Assembly: GCA_002411515.1 (NCBI GenBank)
Contig: DHTF01000047.1
Span: 1-26,493 of the forward strand
DNA length: 26,493 nt
Direction: 5' to 3'
Origin: Proteiniphilum sp. UBA5267
Lineage (GTDB): Bacteria > Bacteroidota > Bacteroidia > Bacteroidales > Dysgonomonadaceae
Shown here: positions 7,448 through 15,801 of the stretch, piece by piece
Layout: the number at the start of each line of letters is the position of its first letter
Position numbering within the stretch: position 1 is the first letter of the stretch
Translations under genes and position numbers: made by a program
Notes under the pieces: generated by a model
The model's input: the letters and a program-made list of their open reading frames with translations, nothing else
Database searches by the model: none
What the model was told of the DNA's origin: nothing

Positions 7448-8324
7448 CTACATCACGCGCTAATATATCGACCAGCCGCAGCAACTCCTTATCCCATTCG
7501 TAATTCAACGGATCAATTTCAAACACCTCCGCCCCAATCTCACGGGCAATCACCTCCATGTTTTTTGCATCGAATCCTTTCTGAATAAACAAGGTATTTA
7601 TCTGCTCCCTACGGGCAAGATCGACCAATGCTTTTATCTGTGACGGCGAGGGATTTTTGCCCTGAAACTCCACACTGTGCTGGTACAGATTGTAATCTTT
7701 TGCAAAATAGGCAAGTGCCGGATGATAAATGATGAAGCCGCGGGATGTGACATGGGCCAGTTTATCCTGTATGAGACTATCTGTTTCATCAAGTTGCCGA
7801 GCGAACCGGTCGAAATTGGTCCGATAAATTTCTTCGTTTGCAGGATCGGCCTTCACCACAGCTTCCAGCATATTGGCGGTCATTATTTTCACTGCCCGGG
7901 GTGACGACCAGAAATGAGGGTCGGTATCACCATGAATATGATCGTGCCCATGTTCTACATGGTTACCCAGTTCAACCCGTTCAATGCCTGTAGCACACTC
8001 CACCAGAGTGATGTTTGGGTTGTTGGCTGCCAGCCGTTTACTCCACGCCTTTTCAAATCCAAGGTCTCCCACCATAAAGTAAATCAGGCTGTTGCCCATC
8101 TCCACCATCACCGACGGAGCCGGTTCGTAGGTCTCGGGACTGGTTCCCGGCGGTACCAGTGTATTAATCTTGAAAGCATCACCCACAATCTGTTCCAGGA
8201 AATAACGCTGTGGTTCAATTGTGACCGTGAGCACCGCTTTTTGTCCGCTGGTCTCCTTCTTGTTCCCCATCTGACACGCGAGGAGCAGTATGGGGAATAA
8301 TATAAACAAATAATATTTTCTCAT
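7440..8324 (-). CDS. znuA: Metal (probably zinc) ABC transporter substrate-binding lipoprotein
   Basis: A 294-residue cluster A-I binding protein. Residues 1-17 form a lipoprotein signal with C17 in ILLLAC. A histidine-rich loop (HVEHGHDHIHGDTDPHFW, 122-139), typical of ZnuA, is followed by the conserved DPHFW ligand. YHPALAYFAKDYN carries the third ligand and FEIDPL the terminal aspartate. The first ligand position, normally His before YEP, is Glu (SPETYEP, 62-68). The ATG at 8324 was chosen because the upstream extension would bury the signal peptide and cross the promoter box at 8342-8349. It is expected to sit on the outer face of the inner membrane and feed a permease that is not encoded here. 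Confidence 0.87.
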   Translation of the reverse strand: MRKYYLFILFPILLLACQMGNKKETSGQKAVLTVTIEPQRYFLEQIVGDAFKINTLVPPGTSPETYEPAPSVMVEMGNSLIYFMVGDLGFEKAWSKRLAANNPNITLVECATGIERVELGNHVEHGHDHIHGDTDPHFWSSPRAVKIMTANMLEAVVKADPANEEIYRTNFDRFARQLDETDSLIQDKLAHVTSRGFIIYHPALAYFAKDYNLYQHSVEFQGKNPSPSQIKALVDLARREQINTLFIQKGFDAKNMEVIAREIGAEVFEIDPLNYEWDKELLRLVDILARDVDE

Positions 8325-8341
8325 CCGATAAGTTTGACAGA

Positions 8342-8349
8342 CAAATGTA
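8342..8349 (-). promoter_or_regulatory. -7 box of the znuA-znuC operon
   Basis: The minus strand reads TACATTTG, an exact TAnnTTTG match, 17 nt before the znuA ATG. The -33 region (about 8369-8373) is poor (TTTTCG), as expected for an activated or regulated promoter, and lies next to the palindrome at 8376-8394. Confidence 0.5.
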
Positions 8350-8375
8350 GCGAATTTCACTCTTTGCCGAAAATC

Positions 8376-8394
8376 ATAAACAAAGTTTGTTTAT
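8376..8394. promoter_or_regulatory. Perfect 19-bp palindrome between znuA and mnmD, candidate operator
   Basis: ATAAACAAA-G-TTTGTTTAT is a perfect 9+1+9 inverted repeat. It lies just upstream of the znuA -33 region and overlaps the left end of the mnmD -7 box (8392-8399). Position and dyad symmetry suit a dimeric regulator such as a Fur/Zur-type metal sensor. The sequence is AT-rich and does not match proteobacterial Zur or Fur boxes, so the regulator is unknown. Confidence 0.5.
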
Positions 8395-8399
8395 TTTTG
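8392..8399 (+). promoter_or_regulatory. -7 box of mnmD
   Basis: TATTTTTG matches TAnnTTTG exactly. The nearest upstream TTTG (8363-8366) is 25 nt away, somewhat longer than usual. Initiation near 8406 would give a leader of about 65 nt to the ATG at 8471, which argues against the longer reading frame that begins upstream. Confidence 0.5.
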
Positions 8400-8470
8400 T
8401 TGTCGGTGAACGCAATCAATTTCGTTCCTTCGTAAACCAGCTGTCCCTAAATTTTGTACAATCCGCCACT

Positions 8471-9343
8471 ATGCTTTCAGACAAACGTTTCCTCCCGCCT
8501 GTTCTTGAGATCACAGAAGATGGATCACATACGCTATATGTACCGGAATTGAATGAACACTATCACTCCACACATGGCGCCATGCAGGAATCGACGCACA
8601 TTTTCATCAGAGAGGGTCTGATACACAGACATCTATTTAATCACCCCGTCCAACATGAACAACCGGAATTACAGCATGGACCGGAGGCGCAACGACAACT
8701 CTCCCAGGAACAGTCCCTACAATCATCTCGTGCAATCAATGTGCTGGAAATTGGTTTCGGTACAGGCCTCAACGCCTTACTCACCTTACTGGAAGCGAAA
8801 AAAAGAAAAATAAATGTGTTTTATCAGACCCTCGAGCGCTATCCCATTTCTGTTGAAGCGGCACAAAGGCTCAATTATCCAGCCACGTTGAATCGACTTG
8901 AAAAAGATACAACAGTAGATACACCCATTCAATCCAGTCAGAACGATTTGAATGATGCCAAGTTGAGAAACAACACCTTTGAAAAACTATTCCTTCAGCT
9001 CCATACATCGTCCTGGGAAAAGCCAACAGCCATAACTCCGGGCTTCACGATGCTAAAGCAACAGATTGATTTCAGCCAACCTGTCACTTTTATTCCTGAA
9101 AAAAGCTTCGACCTAATTTATTACGATGCTTTTGCTCCTGAAAAACAGCCGGAAATGTGGACACAGGAAATATTTAACCATATCTACAGTCTATCTAATC
9201 AGGGCGCTATCCTGACAACCTACTGCGCCAAGGGAGTTGTGAGAAGAAGATTACAGGCCGCTGGATTTCAGGTGGAGCGGCTTCAAGGACCTCCAGGAAA
9301 AAGGGAGATATTGAGAGCAACAAAACCGTACACGGAACGATGA
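8471..9343 (+). CDS. mnmD: tRNA 5-methylaminomethyl-2-thiouridine methyltransferase, MnmD type
   Basis: A 290-residue SAM-dependent methyltransferase equivalent to the N-terminal domain of MnmC, which completes mnm5s2U at tRNA wobble position 34. N-terminal family motifs are YVPELNEHYHSTHGAMQESTHIF-like (residues about 23-45). SAM motif I is VLEIGFGTGLNA (91-102), and the second conserved block is YYDAFAPEKQPEMW (217-230). TYCAKGVVRRRLQAAGF and PPGKREILRA close the fold. There is no C-terminal FAD oxidase domain, as usual for stand-alone MnmD. Residues about 52-87 form a Gln/Glu/His-rich insert before motif I that is longer than expected. The ATG at 8471 precedes the first conserved residues; an earlier start would cross the promoter. 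Confidence 0.85.
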   Translation: MLSDKRFLPPVLEITEDGSHTLYVPELNEHYHSTHGAMQESTHIFIREGLIHRHLFNHPVQHEQPELQHGPEAQRQLSQEQSLQSSRAINVLEIGFGTGLNALLTLLEAKKRKINVFYQTLERYPISVEAAQRLNYPATLNRLEKDTTVDTPIQSSQNDLNDAKLRNNTFEKLFLQLHTSSWEKPTAITPGFTMLKQQIDFSQPVTFIPEKSFDLIYYDAFAPEKQPEMWTQEIFNHIYSLSNQGAILTTYCAKGVVRRRLQAAGFQVERLQGPPGKREILRATKPYTER

Positions 9344-9530
9344 TAGAAAAGTTGACATTCTCGCATGGTATCTTCCCGTTTTTTTGGTGTTTGGTTTGTT
9401 GATTTGCGATTTAATGCTTTCTTTTGTTGTTTCGTAAGCGAATAATTTCTATACTGAGCGCACAATTGAAGAGAAGCGTCGGCGTATCTAGTGACCTAAG
9501 TGAAATTGTAAATAAACTGCTTTACATCCT

Positions 9531-10223
9531 ATGACAATTGCAGCACGATTAATCGAGGCAGGTAAGGAATATAAGACCGGAGAATCTACCATCGTAGCAC
9601 TTCAGCCCACAACCATAGAATTCAGGACCGGTGAAATCACCTTGCTGGTAGGTCCTTCCGGCTCGGGGAAAACCACCCTCTTGTCGCTCCTTGGCTCCGT
9701 GATCTATCCTTCCACGGGAAAGGTGTGGGTGGGAGATACGTGTGTGAACGACCTCTCAGAGAAAGAACTAGCCGATCTCCGTCTGCAGCATATCGGTTTT
9801 GTCTTTCAGGGTTTCAACTTGCTGGCTCCGTTGAATGCATTGGAGAATGTGATGGAACCCCTCCTGCTGCAGGGTGAGAAGCGAAAAGAAGCAAAAAGAA
9901 AGGCTATGGAACTGATTCGTAAATTTGGCATGGAGGATCGCATCTACAACCTGCCCAGGAACCTGAGCGGGGGGCAGCAGCAAAGAATAGCAATTGCCCG
10001 CTCCCTGGTGACGAACCCGCAACTGATCTTGTGCGACGAACCGACAGCCTCCCTTGATCACAAAAGCGCCAAAATGGTGATGGATATGCTGACCCAGCTC
10101 TCGCTGGATGACCGGGCTGTAATTGTGGTCACCCATGATGTGAGGTTGAAAAAGTATGCCGACAGAACCATCTACGTGTCGGAAGGAAGAATCAGCGAAA
10201 CAGCCATGGAGGATGACTTTTGA
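9531..10223 (+). CDS. ABC exporter ATP-binding protein (LolD/MacB/DevA-like)
   Basis: A 230-residue ABC ATPase. Walker A is GPSGSGKT (41-48), the Q-loop lies in FVFQGFNLLAPLNALENV, the signature is LSGGQQQR (145-152), Walker B LILCDE followed by PTASLD, and the switch is VTHD. The LNALENVMEP stretch is characteristic of the LolD/MacB/DevA group. With the three genes after it, it forms a tripartite exporter. The preceding 187 nt have no exact TAnnTTTG box, so its promoter was not located. Confidence 0.88.
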   Translation: MTIAARLIEAGKEYKTGESTIVALQPTTIEFRTGEITLLVGPSGSGKTTLLSLLGSVIYPSTGKVWVGDTCVNDLSEKELADLRLQHIGFVFQGFNLLAPLNALENVMEPLLLQGEKRKEAKRKAMELIRKFGMEDRIYNLPRNLSGGQQQRIAIARSLVTNPQLILCDEPTASLDHKSAKMVMDMLTQLSLDDRAVIVVTHDVRLKKYADRTIYVSEGRISETAMEDDF

Positions 10224-10257
10224 TTTTCTTTTACGTTGACAATAAATTTTCTATAAG

Positions 10258-11187
10258 ATGAAGCAACTAATTGTTCTCCTTACAGCTACACTGCTATTGG
10301 CAGCCTGTAGCAGCAAACAGGAAAAAACCACCCCGACACAAACAGAACTTACTCCGCCACAGATTGTCGGCATCGGCAAGGTAGTGCCACAAGGTGGCGT
10401 AATTGAACTAGCCGCCACGGCATCGGGCATCGTGAAGGAAGTGTATCGAAAAGCGGGAGAGCGCATCGTCGAGGGTGAACTAATTCTCTCTCTCAGTAGC
10501 AGCGACGAAGAACTGGCAGTCAGAGAGGCTGAATCCCGGCTGAAGTCGCAGGAGCTGGCGGTGGAATCGGCAAAGATCATGCTGGAGCAGCAGCGGGTGG
10601 TTCACACAGAACAAGAACGCCTGCTGAAAGATGCCAGAGAACTATTGGAGGTGGGCGCCTCTACCGGGGAAAATGTACGAACGCTGCAGAGCGACTTCGA
10701 TCGTGGAACCGAGCAGATGAAAAAAATGGAGAACGACTACCAGTTGCAACTTTCGCAACTGAATGAATTGAAAATTCAGCGTGCTTCCAGGTCGAACGAC
10801 CTCGAAAAAAAAGCATTCCGCGCTCCGTGCGATGGCGTCCTGCTCGATCTTACGCCCCGTGTGGGTGAAGCGGTGAGTCAATATCAGCAATATGGACGGA
10901 TTTCCCCCAACAAGCCTCTGGTAGTGATGGTGGAGATCGATGAACTGTTTGCTCACAAGCTCCAAGTGGGGCAACCCTGTCGAATAAATCTTCACGGCAA
11001 TACCGAAGTGGCTGCTACCGGTGAGATCGTGCGCATTTCACCCGACTTAAAAAAGAAATCGCTATTTTCCGACAGTGGGACTGACCTCGAAGATCGCCGC
11101 ATCCGTGAGATCGAGGTTTCCCTTAACGAAATGAAGCAACCGCTATTTATCGAATCGAAAGTGGAATGCAGTGTACAATTAAACTGA
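10258..11187 (+). CDS. HlyD/DevB-type periplasmic adaptor lipoprotein
   Basis: A 309-residue membrane-fusion protein. The N terminus is a lipoprotein signal with C17 (LLLAACSSK). A biotinyl-lipoyl half follows (ATASGIVKEVYRKAGERIVEG), then a charged helical hairpin of about residues 80-175, a second lipoyl half (KAFRAPCDGVLLDLTPRVGE) and a beta-barrel part. It links the inner-membrane pump to the outer-membrane channel. It begins 34 nt after the ATPase gene and ends 6 nt before the permease gene. Lipid anchoring, rather than a transmembrane helix, is usual in Gram-negative RND-type adaptors and fits here. Confidence 0.86.
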   Translation: MKQLIVLLTATLLLAACSSKQEKTTPTQTELTPPQIVGIGKVVPQGGVIELAATASGIVKEVYRKAGERIVEGELILSLSSSDEELAVREAESRLKSQELAVESAKIMLEQQRVVHTEQERLLKDARELLEVGASTGENVRTLQSDFDRGTEQMKKMENDYQLQLSQLNELKIQRASRSNDLEKKAFRAPCDGVLLDLTPRVGEAVSQYQQYGRISPNKPLVVMVEIDELFAHKLQVGQPCRINLHGNTEVAATGEIVRISPDLKKKSLFSDSGTDLEDRRIREIEVSLNEMKQPLFIESKVECSVQLN

Positions 11188-11193
11188 TCTCAT

Positions 11194-12330
11194 ATGCTCT
11201 CTACCGCCTTTAAATTTGTCCGTTTTGAAAAATCCAAGAGCATGGGTATCCTTGCGGCAATCGTCATCAGCATTTACCTGATCGGGATCGAGCTGGGTAT
11301 GTTCTTTTACCTTGCCAATATTATCGGAGGGATAGTGGGCAATGCCAACCCCCAGTATGCACAGGTTTTCGTAGTAAAAAAGCAGACTGAAAACATAAAC
11401 CAGCTTTCCCCGCTAGACTTGCGATGGGTAAACCAGCTGCGTAGCATCGATGGGGTGACCAGTACACACGGCTTTGTAATCACCAATGTATCTGCCAGAT
11501 TTCCCAATGGCAAGGATGCTCCTGCCGTGATTATCGGCAGCGACTACCCTGCCATGGCGGCGGGTCCTTATACCGATCTGGTCTATTCAGGATCCATCAG
11601 CAGTCTGGTAGCACCTGAGATCGTCTCCACCGATTTTTATGACAACAAGACATTGCGTTATGAGGTAAAACCGGGCACCCGTTTCGAAATCAATGGCAAG
11701 TCGGCCACAGTAGGGGTAATGACAAAAGATGCCAAGGGATTCACCTCCCCACTTATCTATACCTCGACAGACAAAGCCCGCTACTACACTGGAATGTCGC
11801 CCACACAGGTAAGCGGAATCATTGTTACTGTCCCCGATGCCAGCATGATTGAGTCGGTGGTCTCCAGGATCAACCAGATCGCACCCGATCTGAAGGCGTG
11901 GCCCGCAGAGAAAATCAGGACAGCCACCATTGTCAACGTAATGACCGCCAATAACATGGGAATGAGCTTTGCCACACTTGTGCTTTTCGGTATTATCAGC
12001 GGATTCTTTATCATCGGACTCACCATGTACTCGGTCACCTACGATCGCATCAAAGATTACGGTACCCTGAAAGCAATCGGAGCTTCAGGAAAGTATATCA
12101 CCCGGCTGGTTGTCGCCCAATCGGTAATTTATGCCCTGATTGGTTATCTGGTATCGCTTATTCTCCTTATCATCTCTAAAATAGGAATGGCAAAAGGGGG
12201 ATTGATTATCAGTCTTACCCCGGCATTGTTGGGTTTTTTATTCCTCACAACCCTGATTATTTCCGTGGGAAGTTCCTACTTCTCAATCCGAAAACTGAAA
12301 AAAGTGGAACCCTCCTCGGTTTTCAGATAG
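11194..12330 (+). CDS. FtsX/MacB/DevC-type ABC exporter permease
   Basis: A 378-residue membrane protein with the MacB/FtsX layout: one N-terminal membrane segment (about 18-45), a large extracytoplasmic domain (about 46-245), and three C-terminal segments (about 250-278, 303-328 and 337-360). The motif TYDRIKDYGTLKAIGASGKYI after the second segment is the FtsX-family coupling helix that contacts the ATPase. It is a half-size permease that should dimerise. Mechanotransmission exporters of this kind move substrates from the periplasm outward through a TolC-type channel; the substrate cannot be predicted. Confidence 0.88.
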   Translation: MLSTAFKFVRFEKSKSMGILAAIVISIYLIGIELGMFFYLANIIGGIVGNANPQYAQVFVVKKQTENINQLSPLDLRWVNQLRSIDGVTSTHGFVITNVSARFPNGKDAPAVIIGSDYPAMAAGPYTDLVYSGSISSLVAPEIVSTDFYDNKTLRYEVKPGTRFEINGKSATVGVMTKDAKGFTSPLIYTSTDKARYYTGMSPTQVSGIIVTVPDASMIESVVSRINQIAPDLKAWPAEKIRTATIVNVMTANNMGMSFATLVLFGIISGFFIIGLTMYSVTYDRIKDYGTLKAIGASGKYITRLVVAQSVIYALIGYLVSLILLIISKIGMAKGGLIISLTPALLGFLFLTTLIISVGSSYFSIRKLKKVEPSSVFR

Positions 12331-12437
12331 AAGTAAAACGGGTAATCAGAAAAAAGTATACTGGATAAACAACACCGGTATAAGAGATAAAAACAAGAAT
12401 AGTAAAAGAAATTACAGATTGAAAACTTAACAATTCA

Positions 12438-13757
12438 ATGAGAAAAACAGTAATCCTATATGCGCTTTTATTTTCTGCTGCAGTTTCAGCACAGGAGTCT
12501 CTGACATTGGAGGGAGCCATTCAACAGGCACTAGCACACTCGCCCACCCTTAGCGTGGAGAAGATGAAAAACGAAGCGGCATCCATTGAGGTAGAAGAAA
12601 GTCGTCTCCAACATATTCCCGAGATCTATCTTTCGGGAGATATGCGACAAAATCTGGTGATACCCGCTACTCCCGTGCCAGCCAATGTCTTCGATCCCTC
12701 TGCAAAGGAGGGGGAGCTAATGTATCTGAAGTTTAACACGAAATATAACTCATCGGCAGGGGTTAATCTCCGGTTCGATCTCTTCAATCCGGATAAAATC
12801 AACCGGGTGACAGAAAAAAAACACCAGCAAAGGATTCAGAAATATGATACAGAAATTTCGGAAGAAGATTTAAAAGAGCGGGTCGCTCTTGCCTACGCGG
12901 AATGTGTGATTGCCGAAGAGCAACAAAAACTACTCAGGGGAGATACGGCCTACTATGCCGAATTGCTCCGTAACGCCAGTCAGCTTTATTTAAAAGAGAA
13001 GATCAGCCTCGCCGGGAAGAATGATACACACAGAGCATACAACGAGTCTGTTGCTTCTTATCTGGAGGCGGCAAAGATCGCAGGGGACCGGAAAGCAGAA
13101 TTACTCTACCTCATGGGGATGGATGTAACAGCTGCAAATGTGACCTCTCTTTCAATTGCAGAGGATATCCCAGCGCTATTGGGTGCTCTGGAGATGAAAG
13201 CATTGCCTACATATGATCTCGCAGCCCGCGAGGTGTTGCGGCAGCAGGAAGTAGTGGATCTGGCATCTCTCCGCTTGAAGTCGGCCTCCTGGAAGTATGC
13301 CCCCACCCTTACTTTGAATGGATATTACGGCACCAACTACTACAACCATGAGTTAACGCTGTTCAATGGCAACCTCTGGAGAGGTAGCAGCTATATCGGC
13401 ATATCACTCAGGGTACCCGTTACCCAATCGTTCAGTACATCCAAAGAGATATCACGACTGCGCTTGACACAGCTGATGGAGCAGGAAAACCTGCGCGATA
13501 TCCGCAACAACCGGGAAAAAGAGCGACTCAACGAACTATCTCTGCTACAAGTCAGAAAAGAAAGCTACCGTCTGAACTGGGAAAACTGGGAGATGAGCCA
13601 GCAAAATGAAGCTGCCGTACATTTTCAGTTCGACAAGGGCTACATTCAACAAAGTGGCCTGCTCAACGAAAAGATGAAGATGCAACAAAACAGGCAACGT
13701 TTCCTCCAATCGGCTTTCGATCTGTTCAGCAGCCTGATTTTGCTTGGGGTTGAATGA
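12438..13757 (+). CDS. TolC-family outer-membrane efflux protein
   Basis: A 439-residue protein with signal peptide 1-18 (cleavage before QESLTLE) and the typical start LTLEGAIQQALAHSPTL of outer-membrane efflux proteins. Long amphipathic helices (residues about 25-75, 130-215, 245-280 and 330-420) with alternating beta strands fit the TolC barrel and tunnel. It follows the permease after 107 nt without a visible promoter and closes the exporter operon. It ends 8 nt from the convergent phosphatase gene. The NLWRGSSYIGISLRVPV strand is a typical outer-membrane barrel segment. Confidence 0.87.
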   Translation: MRKTVILYALLFSAAVSAQESLTLEGAIQQALAHSPTLSVEKMKNEAASIEVEESRLQHIPEIYLSGDMRQNLVIPATPVPANVFDPSAKEGELMYLKFNTKYNSSAGVNLRFDLFNPDKINRVTEKKHQQRIQKYDTEISEEDLKERVALAYAECVIAEEQQKLLRGDTAYYAELLRNASQLYLKEKISLAGKNDTHRAYNESVASYLEAAKIAGDRKAELLYLMGMDVTAANVTSLSIAEDIPALLGALEMKALPTYDLAAREVLRQQEVVDLASLRLKSASWKYAPTLTLNGYYGTNYYNHELTLFNGNLWRGSSYIGISLRVPVTQSFSTSKEISRLRLTQLMEQENLRDIRNNREKERLNELSLLQVRKESYRLNWENWEMSQQNEAAVHFQFDKGYIQQSGLLNEKMKMQQNRQRFLQSAFDLFSSLILLGVE

Positions 13758-13765
13758 AGGTTGTA

Positions 13766-15343
13766 TCAATGATAGCGCAACGCCAGAACCGTAATATCGT
13801 CCGATTGTTCAAAACCCTCTACATAGGCATCCAGCCCTTGGATCACCGATTGAACCATGATGGAGACAGAAACATTAACATCCGAATTAAAAATCTGCAG
13901 CAAGCGCTCCTCACCAAACAGCTTTTGTTGACTGTTCATTGCTTCGGTCACCCCGTCGGTATACATCAGTAAGGTATCTCCAGGAGACAGTGTAATCTCT
14001 TCGTTTTTGAATTGGACATCCTCAAAGGCAGCCAGTACAATACCAGGATACAGTTTTTGGTATGCCTGCTTGTGTTTGTCCAGAAGGATAAACGGATTGT
14101 GTCCGGCATTGGCATATTCCACATGTCCTGTATTGATGTTCAGCTTTGCAAAGAAGAGGGTGACAAACATGCTCTGTTCATTCCCCTTGCAAAGCTCATT
14201 GTTTACCCTGTAGAGTACTTCGGCAGGAGTGATACCGGTGAGGGCGATTGATTTAATAAGGGTATTGGTCATCGACATGAAGAGAGCGGCAGGTATTCCT
14301 TTGTCTGAAACATCACCGATGGTAAAACCCAAATGCTCGTCGTCAATCATAAAATAATTATAGAGGTCTCCCCCCACCTCCTTTGCCGGCTTCATAAAAC
14401 CACATATAGCAAACTCATTGTGATCACAGAATCCGTCAACTTCCTTCGGGAGCATTCCCATCTGAATGGCGTTCGCGATGCGTAACTGGCTCTCGAGACT
14501 CTCCTTGGCAGCCGTAGTTTTCTTCAAATCCTGGACATAATGTTTGATGGAGTTTTGCAGATAGAGAAACGACCCGGAGAGAATTCCAATCTCATCTTTG
14601 TATTTTAGGGAGAACTCTTTCAGGTAATTTTGATCATACTCGGTTAAGTTGTAGTCGTTATCGACCATCTCTTTGGAAAATTCCACAAGCTTCTTGATGG
14701 GCGCCGACATCTTATTAGTCAATATGAAGGCAATGATAAACGATACGATCAGGATAAACAGGCCAAACAGAATAAATCCAATGGCAATACCGGTCAGTTC
14801 ACTCTTTACCTCCTCGTAATCATAATCGGCCCCCACCACGTAACGTGTTCCGGCGTCAGTAGTAAAAGGTACAAAAACCGATCTTACCGCGCCGTATGCA
14901 TCTTCGTAACTATTGAAGACAATTCGATTCTCTTCTATCGGCGTAAAGTAGATCTTCTTCATTTTCTCCCTGTCTCCCTGATAGGCGATAAAAAAGGTAT
15001 CTGTGCTCAGACTCCCAGAGGTCCAGCGCAACTCATTGTTGTAAATAATATAGGAGTAAACCTCTTTCACTTTCACCTCATTGGCAAACTCATGCAAAGC
15101 GCTTCTTTTGAGTTCAAATTCTTCGGGAGAGATGGAGAATTCGTCTTCGATCCGGTCATGGTAGTCATCTCCAACCAGATTATGTGCTCCGTAGGCCACA
15201 GAAAAGAGCATATCATCAATGACACCCTGTGTAGATTTTTCCGTAAAAAAAACCGTCACTGAGGTGGTGAAGATAACACAGCCGGCTATCGATGAAAAGA
15301 GCAACAGCAGTACTTTTTTTCTGAAAGGCAAATTTCTAAACAT
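13766..15343 (-). CDS. RsbU/SpoIIE-type PP2C phosphatase with membrane sensor and HAMP
   Basis: A 525-residue sensor phosphatase. A membrane helix (about 11-33) and a second (about 185-209) bracket an extracytoplasmic domain of about 150 residues. A HAMP-like linker (210-265), a coiled coil (about 265-295) and a SpoIIE-type PP2C domain (about 295-525) follow. Metal-binding motifs are EVGGDLYNYF (D326), IGDVSDKGIPAALFM (D344), YTDGVTEA and the terminal SDDITVLAL. The family dephosphorylates STAS antagonists; the two STAS proteins and the RsbW-like kinase of this operon are the obvious partners. The extracytoplasmic domain suggests an envelope or external signal. It is the last gene of the minus-strand operon. 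Confidence 0.88.
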   Translation of the reverse strand: MFRNLPFRKKVLLLLFSSIAGCVIFTTSVTVFFTEKSTQGVIDDMLFSVAYGAHNLVGDDYHDRIEDEFSISPEEFELKRSALHEFANEVKVKEVYSYIIYNNELRWTSGSLSTDTFFIAYQGDREKMKKIYFTPIEENRIVFNSYEDAYGAVRSVFVPFTTDAGTRYVVGADYDYEEVKSELTGIAIGFILFGLFILIVSFIIAFILTNKMSAPIKKLVEFSKEMVDNDYNLTEYDQNYLKEFSLKYKDEIGILSGSFLYLQNSIKHYVQDLKKTTAAKESLESQLRIANAIQMGMLPKEVDGFCDHNEFAICGFMKPAKEVGGDLYNYFMIDDEHLGFTIGDVSDKGIPAALFMSMTNTLIKSIALTGITPAEVLYRVNNELCKGNEQSMFVTLFFAKLNINTGHVEYANAGHNPFILLDKHKQAYQKLYPGIVLAAFEDVQFKNEEITLSPGDTLLMYTDGVTEAMNSQQKLFGEERLLQIFNSDVNVSVSIMVQSVIQGLDAYVEGFEQSDDITVLALRYH

Positions 15344-15365
15344 GGCTCAAAGTAAAGTGTCGATA

Positions 15366-15800
15366 CTAATCGATGGCAACCACCAATATATTGCGGTTCT
15401 TCCCATCTCTATATTCATAGTCAAAAAGATCCACACTTTGCCGAGCCAGGAAAATACCGAGTCCGCCAATGGGTCTGTCCTCAACCGGCTTCATCAAATC
15501 TTCCGGTGTAGGCATACTCTTCTCTATCGGGTTAAAAGGGATGGCGTTATCTTCAAGGACAACCCTCAACTTCCCGTCCTGACATCCGATGGAGACTTGA
15601 ATGGTACCATCATCTATGCCTGCCATAGGATAACCGTAATTCATGATGTTGGAGGCAATTTCGTCTACTGCCAGGATGAGCTTGAATATTTTCTTCTTGT
15701 CGACGTCGTTGGCGGTGGCGAAAGATGCAATAAAATCGCGTATCGGCTCGAGTGAACCGGGCGCAGCTTCGAAAACCTGAAATTGGGATTCTGCCTTCAT
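15366..15800 (-). CDS. RsbW-like anti-sigma factor / serine kinase (GHKL ATPase)
   Basis: A 144-residue GHKL-fold protein. The N box is LAVDEIASNIMNYGYP, with catalytic E47 and Mg-binding N51. The G1 box is VLEDNAIPFNP, and the G2 box is RPIGGLGIFLARQSVD (109-124). These match RsbW/SpoIIAB kinases, which phosphorylate STAS antagonists and sequester a target. The ATG at 15800 has a GGAG ribosome-binding sequence and lies 1 nt after the upstream STAS stop; an earlier ATG at 15824 would overlap that gene by 23 nt. No sigma factor is adjacent, so the sequestered target is unknown. Confidence 0.87.
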   Translation of the reverse strand: MKAESQFQVFEAAPGSLEPIRDFIASFATANDVDKKKIFKLILAVDEIASNIMNYGYPMAGIDDGTIQVSIGCQDGKLRVVLEDNAIPFNPIEKSMPTPEDLMKPVEDRPIGGLGIFLARQSVDLFDYEYRDGKNRNILVVAID

Positions 15801-15801
15801 G

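Noticed and set aside
8325..8360. Longer ZnuA start 12 codons upstream
   Set aside because: It would put residues in front of a clear lipoprotein signal and overlap the promoter box.
8387..8470. Longer MnmD starting at a TTG at 8387
   Set aside because: The added 28 residues are not MnmD-like, and the -7 promoter box at 8392-8399 lies within them.
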